From Flavobacteriales bacterium (GTDB taxonomy: Bacteria > Bacteroidota > Bacteroidia > Flavobacteriales_D > Crocinitomicaceae), in assembly GCA_947500755.1 (NCBI GenBank), contig CANMTO010000010.1, positions 1-64,000 on the forward strand: 64,000 bases of DNA, written 5' to 3'. Positions 1 through 8,266 of this stretch are shown in pieces (position 1 is the stretch's first letter; each line of letters starts with the position of its first letter). A program made the position numbers and the translations under genes. A model generated the notes under the pieces. It searched no databases. It saw only the letters and a program-made list of their open reading frames with translations, and was not told the DNA's origin.

Positions 1-676
1 CCTCAGCTGCTGGAGCTTCTTCCACTGCTGGAGCTTCTTCCACTGCTGGAGCTTCTTCCACTGCTGGAGCTTCTTCCGCTACTGGAGCTTCTTCCACTAC
101 TGGAGCTTCTTCCACTGCTGGAGCTTCTTCCACTGCTGGAGCTTCTTCCACTGCTGGAGCTTCTTCCACTGCTGGAGCTTCTTCTGCTACTGGAGCTTCT
201 TCCGCTACTTCTACTACCGGATTCATTTTAGCTTCTAACGCAGCAGCCTTGATGGCATTCTTTTCCATTTCAATTTTCAAACGCTCTGCTTTCTCTTTAT
301 CGGATGCTTTCGATAGACCATCTTTTTTAGATTGGACTTTATTCTCTTTTTCTAAGAGCCAAACATTAAATTTATTTTCAGCATCCTCTAATGTGAATGC
401 ACCTTTTTCGACACCTTTCAATAAGTGACTTTTAAATAATACTCCTTTGTAAGAAAGTATTGCACGTGCCGTATCGCTCATTTCTGCTCCTACAGTCACC
501 CAATGCAAGGTGCGTTCAAAGTTAATGTCGATTACTGCTGGATTTAACACTGGGTTATACGTGCCTAATTTCTCGATGAATTTACCATCTCTTTTTGCTC
601 TGCTGTCTGCAGCTACAATGTGAAAAAATGCTTTTCCTTTTTTACCGTGTCTTTGAAGACGAATTCTTGTTGCCAT
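1..676 (-). CDS. rpsP: 30S ribosomal protein S16 with long acidic repeat tail (3' end beyond window)
   Basis: The frame read leftward from the ATG at 676 begins [20 protein letters not shown], the universal start of bS16, a protein of the small ribosomal subunit body. Residues 1 to about 85 are the S16 core. Residues 85-150 are a charged, Lys/Glu-rich stretch. From about residue 156 the protein becomes a repeat of the hexapeptide E-E-A-P-A-V (variants with VV or VA) that is still open at the window edge, giving at least 225 residues against about 80-90 for the core family. C-terminal extensions of S16 are common in Bacteroidota; the near-perfect repetition here is not typical in my knowledge. 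The stop codon and the usual neighbour rimM would lie to the left. Confidence 0.95.
   Translation of the reverse strand, partial: MATRIRLQRHGKKGKAFFHIVAADSRAKRDGKFIEKLGTYNPVLNPAVIDINFERTLHWVTVGAEMSDTARAILSYKGVLFKSHLLKGVEKGAFTLEDAENKFNVWLLEKENKVQSKKDGLSKASDKEKAERLKIEMEKNAIKAAALEAKMNPVVEVAEEAPVAEEAPAVEEAPAVEEAPAVEEAPAVEEAPVVEEAPVAEEAPAVEEAPAVEEAPAVEEAPAAE
12..209. repeat. 18-bp tandem repeat inside rpsP
   Basis: Eleven head-to-tail copies of an 18-bp unit containing ggagcttcttc start at 12, 30, 48, 66, 84, 102, 120, 138, 156, 174 and 192. On the coding (minus) strand each unit encodes the hexapeptide EEAPAV or a close variant. Variation is limited to a few positions (actg/tact, gcta/acta). Such similarity at the DNA level points to recent expansion by slippage; copy number may differ between strains. 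Confidence 0.95.
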
Positions 677-726
677 ATGCGTTTATAAATTGAGGTACAA
701 AACCCCGGTTAATAAAAATTGAGGTG

Positions 727-734
727 CAAAGATA
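727..734 (-). promoter_or_regulatory. -7 box of rpsP promoter
   Basis: On the minus strand the sequence is TATCTTTG, a full match to the Bacteroidota -7 consensus TAnnTTTG. A TTG at 754-756 lies 19 bases upstream, where the -33 element is expected. The start codon is 51 bases downstream, so this gene has a real leader, which carries a duplicated ACCTCAATTT element. Confidence 0.75.
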
Positions 735-764
735 CACCTATATTTTAGAATCGCAATAAAAAGA

Positions 765-3155
765 CTAACTTATCTTCCATGTATATTGTAGCATGATGGA
801 CCGCGGAGGTTCAATTTTTAACGGTCGTAGCGAATAACTTCGATTCAAGATGTTCGAGCCCACCAGCGCAACCTTGTGATGTTCATTCAAACTGTATGAA
901 GCGCGCGCGTCAAAGATGATGTTACCGAATCGATGTGCATTAAAATAATCCATGTATCGAATGTTTTGCTTATCACCTCCTGAAGCCGCTGTGGTTTCTT
1001 CGAAGTCTTTAATAATTGCATCCATATTAACGATCTTACTAAAATACTTCATGCTTAAACCTATAGAGAACTTAGATTTATACGTTAATTCCGCATCAAA
1101 TTTCACATTATGTAGAAAGCGATATTTTAAAATCCCACTGGCGGAATCCATGGAGGTTGTGTTGTAACTGTAGATCCGATTGATATCATCAATGGCGTAT
1201 ACATAGTCTGGATTGAGCGTTGTAGGGACGATGTAATTATAGCCTGTTAAAAACGATATCTCAAGATTCTTGTTGATGTTACTTTTTCCCGCTAACGAAA
1301 GATCAATACCTACAACACGCGACCTTCCTGTATTCAAGAATTTAAATCCTGCAAAAGAGCCTGGCGCATTCGCCACATCCCAAATTCCAAACATGTACTC
1401 AATGGTATTTTGATATTCCTGCCAAAAGAAGGCCGCATCAAGGTATGCATAAACACCCCCCAATTTTAATCCTTGCTTCACCCCTACTTCAGCATTCCAA
1501 CTGCTTTCAGGTAAAAGCCTCGGATTTGGAAAAACCCCAAAATTTCCAACGCCAGTTTTAATAAAGCGCTCTGTAATGGTTGGAAAGCGATACCCTTGTC
1601 CAAACGAGGCACGAAGGTAGGTTTCTTGATACAGCTTTAAACTTGCTCCGCATCTAAAAATTGGTTTTATAGCGATCACGGTATCATTCAATTGAAAATA
1701 TTCTAGCCTCGCCCCTGCAGAAATATTTAAGATTTTATTGAAGGATTTCTCCATTTGAGTGTATGCAGACAAATTAAGCAAGCGGTTGTTAGGACTTCCG
1801 CTTCCTACATACATATTTGCAAATGAATTCACGTATGAACTGGTGATTCCACCAATAAAATCAAGTCCATTTAATTGTTTGTATGTGCGCTTAAACATAT
1901 AATCAGCATAGTAGGTGGTTGCCCGATTATCTTGGTTCGCAGTCATTTGATTGTCACTGTGTAACACACGGGTTCTGAGGTAGTGGTTTCCGTGCGTATT
2001 AGTTATTAACTGAACAAAAGGGTCGAGATTAAAGATCGTCTGATCTTGCAAAAATACAGCACCTGGATAGGCACGATATAATCCTGATGTATCATCTAAC
2101 CAAGCGAAAGACATGTTGCCTTGGGCCAGCATCACGTTGCCATTTAGGCCATAACTTAACCCTGTAACCTTGGAAGAACGGTGACGAACATTAAAATTTA
2201 CCCGAGCCCGTTTCATGGCCATTTGACGGTCTGTAAAATTTGAGATGGTATCAATCACATATTGTCCGGGCTTGGGTGCGCCGATGTATCCGTGGTCGTA
2301 ATTCACGTTTCCACCCACTACGACATCCCAGTTGTTGTAGGCTTTTGCGTGAATAAAATTTACACCGGTAATCAATGGGAAATCGGTCCACCATTGAGCA
2401 CCTGGAACGGATGGCGCAGAATAAAACCCTGAGTAAAAATTAACCTTATTCAAGGGCTTGGAAGTTGGATATGCCGTTCGGATGTGAATAGACCCTGATA
2501 GTGCGGAACTACCTGAGAGCACACTCGCGGCACCTTTGATTATTTCCACTTGGCTAATGTTTTCTACTGGAACAAAGCCCCACTCTGGACGACCTGCATC
2601 GCCAGAAAGCATCGGCATGTCATCAACAATTACAGCCACTTTTGAACCCACACCAAAGGTAAAACCACTTCCACCTCTAATTTGAGGCTCCCCATCTAAA
2701 ATATTTAACCCGGGTGTTTGATCCAAGGCCGTTTCTATGCTTCGGGTATTTTTGTTTTCGATGAGGGATGGTTTCAACACCACCATAGTTACGGTTTGTT
2801 CTTCCAGGGGCTTATCAAATTTCCCTACCGAAACCGTTACCTGATCTTTGTTAATGCTGTATGGTTTCAGGGTAACATTCACTTCTACCACCTCATTAGA
2901 TGCTAAAGTTAGAGATAAGGTATCATTGCGCATGCCTGAAAAACGCACCACAACTTTTACAGCGCCTGAGGGAAGGAACAATTCATAGTACCCATTGGCA
3001 TCTGCTTGAGCACCGATGGTAATGTCCTTTCGATATACAAGAGTTGCCCCTTCTATGGGTTCATTGTTTTCTCCCCGAACAATTCCTTTAACCGTGGACT
3101 GACTGTAGCCAACCAAGGTTGTTACAAGCCCCAATATAATCAATACGTACTTCAA
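765..3155 (-). CDS. TonB-dependent outer membrane receptor
   Basis: A 796-residue outer membrane receptor for energy-dependent uptake through TonB/ExbBD. Residues 1-19 form a signal peptide ending GYSQ. Residues 22-97 are a carboxypeptidase-regulatory-like beta sandwich (VKGIVRGENNEPIEGATLVY). Residues 115-228 are the plug, with the typical QTPGLNILDG, RGGSGFTFG and IEIIKGAASVLSGSSALSG-like segments. The rest is the beta barrel, ending in an aromatic/hydrophobic strand (IMLQYTWKIS). It starts 5 bases after the stop of the T9SS-sorted protein upstream, so the two are probably co-transcribed. The substrate cannot be told from sequence; there is no SusD partner, so a metal chelate or small molecule is as likely as a glycan. 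Confidence 0.9.
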   Translation of the reverse strand: MKYVLIILGLVTTLVGYSQSTVKGIVRGENNEPIEGATLVYRKDITIGAQADANGYYELFLPSGAVKVVVRFSGMRNDTLSLTLASNEVVEVNVTLKPYSINKDQVTVSVGKFDKPLEEQTVTMVVLKPSLIENKNTRSIETALDQTPGLNILDGEPQIRGGSGFTFGVGSKVAVIVDDMPMLSGDAGRPEWGFVPVENISQVEIIKGAASVLSGSSALSGSIHIRTAYPTSKPLNKVNFYSGFYSAPSVPGAQWWTDFPLITGVNFIHAKAYNNWDVVVGGNVNYDHGYIGAPKPGQYVIDTISNFTDRQMAMKRARVNFNVRHRSSKVTGLSYGLNGNVMLAQGNMSFAWLDDTSGLYRAYPGAVFLQDQTIFNLDPFVQLITNTHGNHYLRTRVLHSDNQMTANQDNRATTYYADYMFKRTYKQLNGLDFIGGITSSYVNSFANMYVGSGSPNNRLLNLSAYTQMEKSFNKILNISAGARLEYFQLNDTVIAIKPIFRCGASLKLYQETYLRASFGQGYRFPTITERFIKTGVGNFGVFPNPRLLPESSWNAEVGVKQGLKLGGVYAYLDAAFFWQEYQNTIEYMFGIWDVANAPGSFAGFKFLNTGRSRVVGIDLSLAGKSNINKNLEISFLTGYNYIVPTTLNPDYVYAIDDINRIYSYNTTSMDSASGILKYRFLHNVKFDAELTYKSKFSIGLSMKYFSKIVNMDAIIKDFEETTAASGGDKQNIRYMDYFNAHRFGNIIFDARASYSLNEHHKVALVGSNILNRSYSLRPLKIEPPRSIMLQYTWKIS

Positions 3156-3160
3156 TTTCC

Positions 3161-4108
3161 TTAATTAACCGAGAACTTCGTTGAAAAGACATTTCCTTTT
3201 TGGTCGATCAGACGTGCCACGTAGATTCCTGCTGTTAGAGCTATTGCAGTTTTTCCATTGATCAACCCGTTATAAACTTCAGTCCCATTCATGGAATAAA
3301 CCATCAAGGCACCTTGAGTTTGTCCGAACAAGCTCAATTCCTCATTGACATAGTTTACATGCATTGGCTCGATTGACGCTTCATTAAGTCCAACTGCGCC
3401 ATTGTAAACGAGTGAGATATCATCGATAAGCACCTCATCATTCGAAGCACCACCACCCGGGGTTGAGTTGGTAGCGAAGGTAACCAAAACATACCCTGGT
3501 AACAATCCAGGATTAGCTGTATACGTAAACGGAATGGACTTGCGCAACCAATTTCCTCCAGTTGCGGCATAATTCAATTCAGCCGTGGCAATTACATGAG
3601 GTTGTGAATTGGCATCGACGGGATCATGAACATCGAAAGCATCATGTAAAATCGCGTGAATACGCGCATTTTGAGCGCCCCCACCTGCTTGCGTATACTT
3701 TACCCAAAACACGATAGAATCCGGAGAATCAACACATGCCTCAGAAAAATTTGCATCTGCGATGGAAGAATAGTTATAATTTGCTGCGTTGGCTGGCGTT
3801 GCACTCCCCATGTTAATTCGACCGCAGGTCATGGTTCCGTTGGCAACAATTCCAAGTACGCTGGTAGACCAAATACGGGCGCAATACATACCAGACGCCC
3901 CAGCACGTACATTAGCAGAACGCTCAATTTGCTTATTTGCAAAGCCTGAAAGATTTCCTGATCCTGTCTTAAAACTATTCCAATTTATAGGTTCTTCGGT
4001 AGGCGCTGTTACATTCTCCCATTGCTCCATGTCGCTGTTCCCAATTTGGGTCTGAGCACTGTATAAAAAGGATAAAGTAAGGCCAAAACATAGGGTAAAT
4101 TTTCTCAT
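3161..4108 (-). CDS. Secreted PCMD-like protein with T9SS C-terminal sorting domain
   Basis: A 315-residue exported protein. The N-terminus MRKFTLCFGLTLSFLYSAQT is a signal peptide. The body (about residues 20-235) begins IGNSDMEQWENV and ends DEVLIDDISLVYN, a layout resembling the PCMD putative carbohydrate-binding family of Bacteroidota surface proteins. The last ~75 residues (MVYSMNGTEVYNG, then GIYVARLIDQKGNVFSTKFSVN-like) are a type A T9SS sorting domain, so the protein should be carried by the Por system and anchored or released at the cell surface. A longer frame opens at 4132, but that codon lies inside the promoter -7 box at 4130-4137, so the ATG at 4108 is chosen. It lies immediately upstream of the TonB receptor and may feed it. 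Confidence 0.75.
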   Translation of the reverse strand: MRKFTLCFGLTLSFLYSAQTQIGNSDMEQWENVTAPTEEPINWNSFKTGSGNLSGFANKQIERSANVRAGASGMYCARIWSTSVLGIVANGTMTCGRINMGSATPANAANYNYSSIADANFSEACVDSPDSIVFWVKYTQAGGGAQNARIHAILHDAFDVHDPVDANSQPHVIATAELNYAATGGNWLRKSIPFTYTANPGLLPGYVLVTFATNSTPGGGASNDEVLIDDISLVYNGAVGLNEASIEPMHVNYVNEELSLFGQTQGALMVYSMNGTEVYNGLINGKTAIALTAGIYVARLIDQKGNVFSTKFSVN

Positions 4109-4129
4109 GGTTTGTTCATTTAATTTTAA

Positions 4130-4137
4130 CAAATATA
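4130..4137 (-). promoter_or_regulatory. -7 box of the PCMD/TonB receptor operon
   Basis: The minus strand reads TATATTTG, a full match to TAnnTTTG, 21 bases before the ATG at 4108. It excludes the alternative ATG at 4132 as the start. It faces away from the queE promoter at 4189-4196, so the 93-base spacer holds two divergent promoters. Confidence 0.7.
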
Positions 4138-4188
4138 AAAAGATAGATTAAATGGCGACCTTTTTGGCCAAACATAGTAAAGTAAGCT

Positions 4189-4196
4189 TAAATTTG
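4189..4196 (+). promoter_or_regulatory. -7 box of the queE operon
   Basis: TAAATTTG matches TAnnTTTG, with TTG at 4164-4166 in the -33 position (22-base spacing). Only 5 bases separate it from the queE ATG at 4202, so the transcript is predicted to start at or within a base or two of the start codon. Confidence 0.75.
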
Positions 4197-4201
4197 TTGG
4201 T

Positions 4202-4801
4202 ATGGAGCAGCGCGCTTATCAACTCATGGAGCATTTCGGAACTTTACAGGGTGAAGGGTTCCATACTGGACGTGCAGCGTACTTTCTTCGATTATCTGGA
4301 TGTGATGTTGGATGTATTTGGTGCGACGTAAAGGAAAGTTGGGATGTGGGTGCAGGTAAAGCCTATTCAGTGGAGGAAATCAAGGCGCTGAGCGAGGGGT
4401 TCGATTTCATTGTTCTCACGGGCGGGGAGCCTGCCATGCATGATCTAACGGCATTAACCGATATGCTTAAAACGGAAAATAAATATATTTCCATAGAAAC
4501 CTCGGGTTGTTATGCATTGAATGGCACCGTACATTGGTATACCTTTTCTCCTAAAAAATTTAAAAAGCCTCATCCTGAGGCCTATGCGCTAGCAAATGAG
4601 TTGAAGGTCGTAATTTACCACCCCTCAGACATAGCGTGGGCGGAAGAACATGCCAAACAGGTAAACGAGAATTGTTTACTGTACCTTCAACCCGAATGGA
4701 GTAAAAAAGACGAACTCCAGGAACAAATCATTGATTTCATAACGCGTAACCCTCGATGGAGGTTATCGTTACAAACCCATAAATTTCTAAATATTCCTTG
4801 A
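4202..4801 (+). CDS. queE: 7-carboxy-7-deazaguanine synthase (radical SAM)
   Basis: A 199-residue radical SAM enzyme that contracts 6-carboxy-tetrahydropterin to 7-carboxy-7-deazaguanine in queuosine biosynthesis. The N-terminus carries the family signature FGTLQGEGFHTGRAAYFLRL. The [4Fe-4S] ligands are C34, C38 and C41 in the CX3CX2C arrangement usual for this radical SAM family, with W40 next to the third Cys. GGEP at residues 74-77 is the SAM-binding motif. Length is normal for the short QueE group. It is the first gene of an operon whose other members are not queuosine genes. The stop overlaps the next ATG. Confidence 0.93.
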   Translation: MEQRAYQLMEHFGTLQGEGFHTGRAAYFLRLSGCDVGCIWCDVKESWDVGAGKAYSVEEIKALSEGFDFIVLTGGEPAMHDLTALTDMLKTENKYISIETSGCYALNGTVHWYTFSPKKFKKPHPEAYALANELKVVIYHPSDIAWAEEHAKQVNENCLLYLQPEWSKKDELQEQIIDFITRNPRWRLSLQTHKFLNIP

Positions 4802-6813
4802 TGAATCGATTAGAACGCACCAGCTTGTTGGTCCTTGTAGGCATGCTTATTAGCCATTTGTCCTTTGCTCAATTTAGTAGTTCGAGTAAAAAGGCGACCA
4901 AGCTTTTTAAGCAGGCGCAATTCATTCCTACGCAGCAATTAGACCCTGAAACTCGAATGCCTGATTTCAAGGCGGGAATTGAGCTTGTAGATAAGGCCCT
5001 TAAAAAAGATCCGAATTTTTGGGAAGCTTACGTGCTTCGCGGAGAATATCACATTAATCTGCGCGATAAATCAAGCGCTATCGAAGATTTTGAAAATGCA
5101 CTACGTGTTTCTCCCAATCATTCGAGAACGGGAATGACATTTTACCGCCTTGCTGATTTATACCTTGACCAAGGCACCTACGACAAGGCACTTGCTAATA
5201 TTAAATCCTTTATCAATCATCCCAATGCAAATGAAGAATATTTAAAATCAGGTTACTCAATATATGACAACGCGCTTTTTGCCATTGATGCGATAAAGCA
5301 CCCGATGCCCTTCAATCCAGTTAATGCTGGCCCGGGAGTTAATACGCAATATGCGGAATATTATCCTACCCTAACGGTGAATGGTAAAGAGTTGATGTTT
5401 ACCCGCGCCTTACCCTTTGGAAGCAGCATCCAAGAAGACTTTTTTACATCACTTAATCGGGAGAATAAATGGTCCACAGCAACACCAATGCCTGAGCATG
5501 TGAATACTGAACACAACGAGGGTGCGCCTACGATTTCCGCAGATGGACGTAGTCTGATTTTTGTGGCTTGTATCGACGAAACTGGAACCTACGGGGAGCA
5601 ACGCAAAGGAAAGGGTAGCTGCGATTTGTTCTTCACCCAAAAAATTGGCACCCGATGGTCAAACCCTGTAAATCTACCTGGAGATGTTAATTCGTATCAC
5701 TGGGAAACCCAACCCTCCTTGTCTGCAGATGGTAAAACCTTGTATTTTGTGCGAGGCTTACGGGGCAAGGGTGCTGATCAACGCAACAGTGATATTTATG
5801 TGAGTAAATTATCGGAACAAGGAAAGTGGGGTGCTGCTGAGCGACTTTCCGATGTAATTAATACCCCTTTCGCTGAAGAATCCGTGTGTATTCATCCGGA
5901 TGGAAAAACCTTATACTTTGCATCGAGGGGACATGCTGGAATGGGTGGTTCAGATATATTTATGAGCCAAATGGATAATCAGGGAAACTGGTCTAGGCCA
6001 AAAAATTTGGGGTATCCGATTAACACGAAATTTGATGAAAACTCATTAATTGTCTCGGCGGAAGGTAACCTAGCATTTTTTGCATCCGATCGAGCAGGAG
6101 GATATGGTGATCTTGACATTTACTATTTTGAACTCCCGAAAGAATTTCAACCTACTACTACTTATTATTTCGATGGGCGTGTTTTTGATGCGCAAAGCAA
6201 CAATCCAATTCCAGGTCATTTTACGCTTAAAGATATTGCCTCAGGTGAGGTCATCATCGTGAGTAATGCAGATGCGATTAACGGTACTTTTACTGTTCCT
6301 TTACCCTCAAATCGACAATATGTGATTGAAGTCACGTATGACGGATATGCCATGACCTCCTTGGGTTTTGATTTAACATATAATGCAAATCAAACATCGT
6401 ATCACTTGGACATTCCCATGAATCCCTTGAACAGTGGTACCGCGAATATTCTAAAGAACATATATTTCGATTTAAACAGCGCAACCTTACGGAAAGAATC
6501 CAATATCGAACTCAACAATCTCGCCAATTTCTTACGAACAAATCCCAACTTACACATCGAATTGGGTGGTCATACCGATACTCGAGGTAATGCGGAGGAC
6601 AACTTAAAATTGTCGACGGAACGGGCAAAAGCTGTCTATACCCATTTAATTCAAGTGGAGCGCATTGATGTAAATCGGCTAACTTTTGTTGGCTTTGGGG
6701 AACGTGAACCAATCATTATCGATTCAGAAATCGCCGCATTAAGCTTGGAAACAGAGCGAGAAAAGGCTCATCAAACGAACCGGAGAACCGTGTATAAAAT
6801 CATTAAACAATGA
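4801..6813 (+). CDS. OmpA-family protein with TPR and PD40 propeller repeats
   Basis: A 670-residue exported protein. The ATG at 4801 overlaps the queE stop (TGATG), and is preferred to the in-frame TTG one codon earlier. Residues 1-23 are a signal peptide ending LSFAQ. Residues about 30-145 have TPR-like helices (FWEAYVLRGEYHINLRDKSS). Residues about 180-430 contain repeated PD40/WD40-like blades with the motif P-x-(L/I)-S-A-D-G-K-x-L-x-F. Residues 450-535 resemble a carboxypeptidase-regulatory domain. The C-terminus from about 548 is an OmpA peptidoglycan-binding domain (IELGGHTDTRGNAEDNLKLS). This architecture is common in Bacteroidota and is usually outer-membrane associated; some relatives are T9SS components, but I see nothing that identifies this one as PorE or similar. 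Confidence 0.88.
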   Translation: MNRLERTSLLVLVGMLISHLSFAQFSSSSKKATKLFKQAQFIPTQQLDPETRMPDFKAGIELVDKALKKDPNFWEAYVLRGEYHINLRDKSSAIEDFENALRVSPNHSRTGMTFYRLADLYLDQGTYDKALANIKSFINHPNANEEYLKSGYSIYDNALFAIDAIKHPMPFNPVNAGPGVNTQYAEYYPTLTVNGKELMFTRALPFGSSIQEDFFTSLNRENKWSTATPMPEHVNTEHNEGAPTISADGRSLIFVACIDETGTYGEQRKGKGSCDLFFTQKIGTRWSNPVNLPGDVNSYHWETQPSLSADGKTLYFVRGLRGKGADQRNSDIYVSKLSEQGKWGAAERLSDVINTPFAEESVCIHPDGKTLYFASRGHAGMGGSDIFMSQMDNQGNWSRPKNLGYPINTKFDENSLIVSAEGNLAFFASDRAGGYGDLDIYYFELPKEFQPTTTYYFDGRVFDAQSNNPIPGHFTLKDIASGEVIIVSNADAINGTFTVPLPSNRQYVIEVTYDGYAMTSLGFDLTYNANQTSYHLDIPMNPLNSGTANILKNIYFDLNSATLRKESNIELNNLANFLRTNPNLHIELGGHTDTRGNAEDNLKLSTERAKAVYTHLIQVERIDVNRLTFVGFGEREPIIIDSEIAALSLETEREKAHQTNRRTVYKIIKQ

Positions 6814-7661
6814 GTTTTTTCAGACTAATCCGAAGTATTAATCTGTTGCTCTTGGCGCTTACCATGGGAGGGGTTTGGGTATCTCAAACAAAAAACGCTA
6901 TCCCTGTAATTGAATTCATACTTTTTGTTGTTTTTACCCTATTGGTGGCTGGAGCAGGAAATGCGATCAATGATTATTTTGATGTACGTTCTGATCGAAT
7001 CAATAAGCCTGAAAAAATCGTCCTTGAAAAAACCATAAAGCGACGCTGGGCAATCATCATTCATTGGGTTTTTAATGCCCTCGCCTTGGTTTTATCCTTA
7101 TACCTAAGTTGGCGATTCAAAAGCTGGTTTTACGTGTTTATTCATTTCTTTACAACGTACTTGCTGTGGACGTATTCCGTGAATTTAAAACGACGACTTT
7201 TTTGGTCGAATCTGAGTATCGCTTTGTTGGTTGGAATCACCCCGATCATCGCGTTAAAACCTATCTATGATTTGGGTATACAGCCCAATAATTTATGGCC
7301 GGTGCTGTTGTTTTCTGTTTTTGCTTTCCTCCTGAACTTTTCTCGAGAAATCATAAAAGACATCCAGGATATGAAGGGTGATTCCTTGCGAAATGTTCGT
7401 TCGTTGCCTATAGTTTACGGGAGCAATAAGGCGCGTTGGATTGCCACTGGAATAAGTTTATTAATCGTTCCTATTTACCTGATTGGTTCCTTGTTGGATG
7501 CTTTTCCAACACGTACAACGTTTACCATCTTTTTCACCGGATCCGTATGTTTAGGCGCGAGTATATTGCTGTTTCAGTTATTTCATGTCCGTGAGAAACA
7601 TATAGCTCGGGTGCTGAAACTTAGTTTGTTTTTTGGTGCCATCGCCCTATATTTCTTATGA
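6810..7661 (+). CDS. UbiA-family membrane prenyltransferase
   Basis: A 283-residue polytopic membrane protein of the UbiA superfamily, which transfers a polyprenyl chain from its diphosphate to an acceptor. The first Asp-rich motif is N54-D55-x-x-D58-x-x-x-D62 (AINDYFDVRSDRINKP). The second is D184-x-x-D187-x-x-x-D191 (IIKDIQDMKGD). About eight hydrophobic segments are visible. The motif spacing resembles the geranylgeranylglycerol-phosphate synthase-like branch often annotated in Bacteroidota rather than MenA, but the acceptor is unknown. It overlaps the gene before it (ATGA) and the maf gene after it by 4 bases, so translation is coupled. Confidence 0.85.
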   Translation: MSFFRLIRSINLLLLALTMGGVWVSQTKNAIPVIEFILFVVFTLLVAGAGNAINDYFDVRSDRINKPEKIVLEKTIKRRWAIIIHWVFNALALVLSLYLSWRFKSWFYVFIHFFTTYLLWTYSVNLKRRLFWSNLSIALLVGITPIIALKPIYDLGIQPNNLWPVLLFSVFAFLLNFSREIIKDIQDMKGDSLRNVRSLPIVYGSNKARWIATGISLLIVPIYLIGSLLDAFPTRTTFTIFFTGSVCLGASILLFQLFHVREKHIARVLKLSLFFGAIALYFL

Positions 7662-8221
7662 AAATTATCCTTGGATCAAATTCCCCACGAAGAAAGGAAC
7701 TGTTATCGCAACTCGGAGTGACTTTTGAGGTACGAAGCATTGACTTTGAAGAATTCGTTAATGAAAAGCTACCATACCGGGATATTCCCAAAGATATTGC
7801 GCAGCAGAAACTCCGGGAATTATCCGCCACCAAATCGGCTGATGAACTGATTATTTGCGCAGACACCTTAGTTTTTATGGATGGTAAACCTATGGGGAAA
7901 CCAAGTTCATTGGGGGAAGCAGAGGAGATGTTAACCCTGCTCTCAGGAAAGACCCACGAAGTAATCACGGCGGTGGGCATCGCCTTCCAAGATAGACATC
8001 TAATTTTCGATGAATTAACAACGGTTACGTTTGACCAACTTACTCCACAGGAAATAGCGTACTATATTAATACGCATGCACCACTTGATAAGGCTGGATC
8101 TTACGGGATTCAGGAGTGGATTGGATTAGTTGGTGTTCGTAGCATTGAGGGCTCATACACCAACGTAATGGGGCTGCCTACCCATAGCCTACATCGAGCA
8201 CTAAAGAATTTTATTCAATAA
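7658..8221 (+). CDS. maf: Maf-family nucleoside triphosphate pyrophosphatase
   Basis: A 187-residue cytosolic enzyme of the Maf/Ham1 fold that hydrolyses non-canonical or dTTP/UTP-type nucleotides to the monophosphate, a house-cleaning role. The N-terminal loop ILGSNSPRRKELLSQLG is the diagnostic phosphate-binding motif. The block ADTLVFMDGKPMGKP carries the catalytic Asp. DKAGSYGIQ near residue 148 is the conserved third motif. Length is normal. It is the last gene of the queE operon and ends directly at the terminator hairpin. Confidence 0.92.
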   Translation: MKIILGSNSPRRKELLSQLGVTFEVRSIDFEEFVNEKLPYRDIPKDIAQQKLRELSATKSADELIICADTLVFMDGKPMGKPSSLGEAEEMLTLLSGKTHEVITAVGIAFQDRHLIFDELTTVTFDQLTPQEIAYYINTHAPLDKAGSYGIQEWIGLVGVRSIEGSYTNVMGLPTHSLHRALKNFIQ

Positions 8222-8247
8222 AAAAAGGGGCTCTTCGCCCCTTTTTT
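8221..8247. terminator. Bidirectional intrinsic terminator between maf and the OmpA-like gene
   Basis: Six A, then GGGGC (8227-8231), loop TCTTC, then GCCCC (8237-8241) and six T. The A and T tracts flank the stem symmetrically, so it can stop transcripts from maf on the plus strand and from the convergent minus-strand gene ending at 8267. Confidence 0.9.
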
Positions 8248-8266
8248 ACACTAAACGCATTAACCT

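Noticed and set aside
12-209. Regular repeats resembling a CRISPR array
   Set aside because: The 18-bp units are contiguous, have no spacers and are in frame within rpsP, where they encode a hexapeptide repeat.
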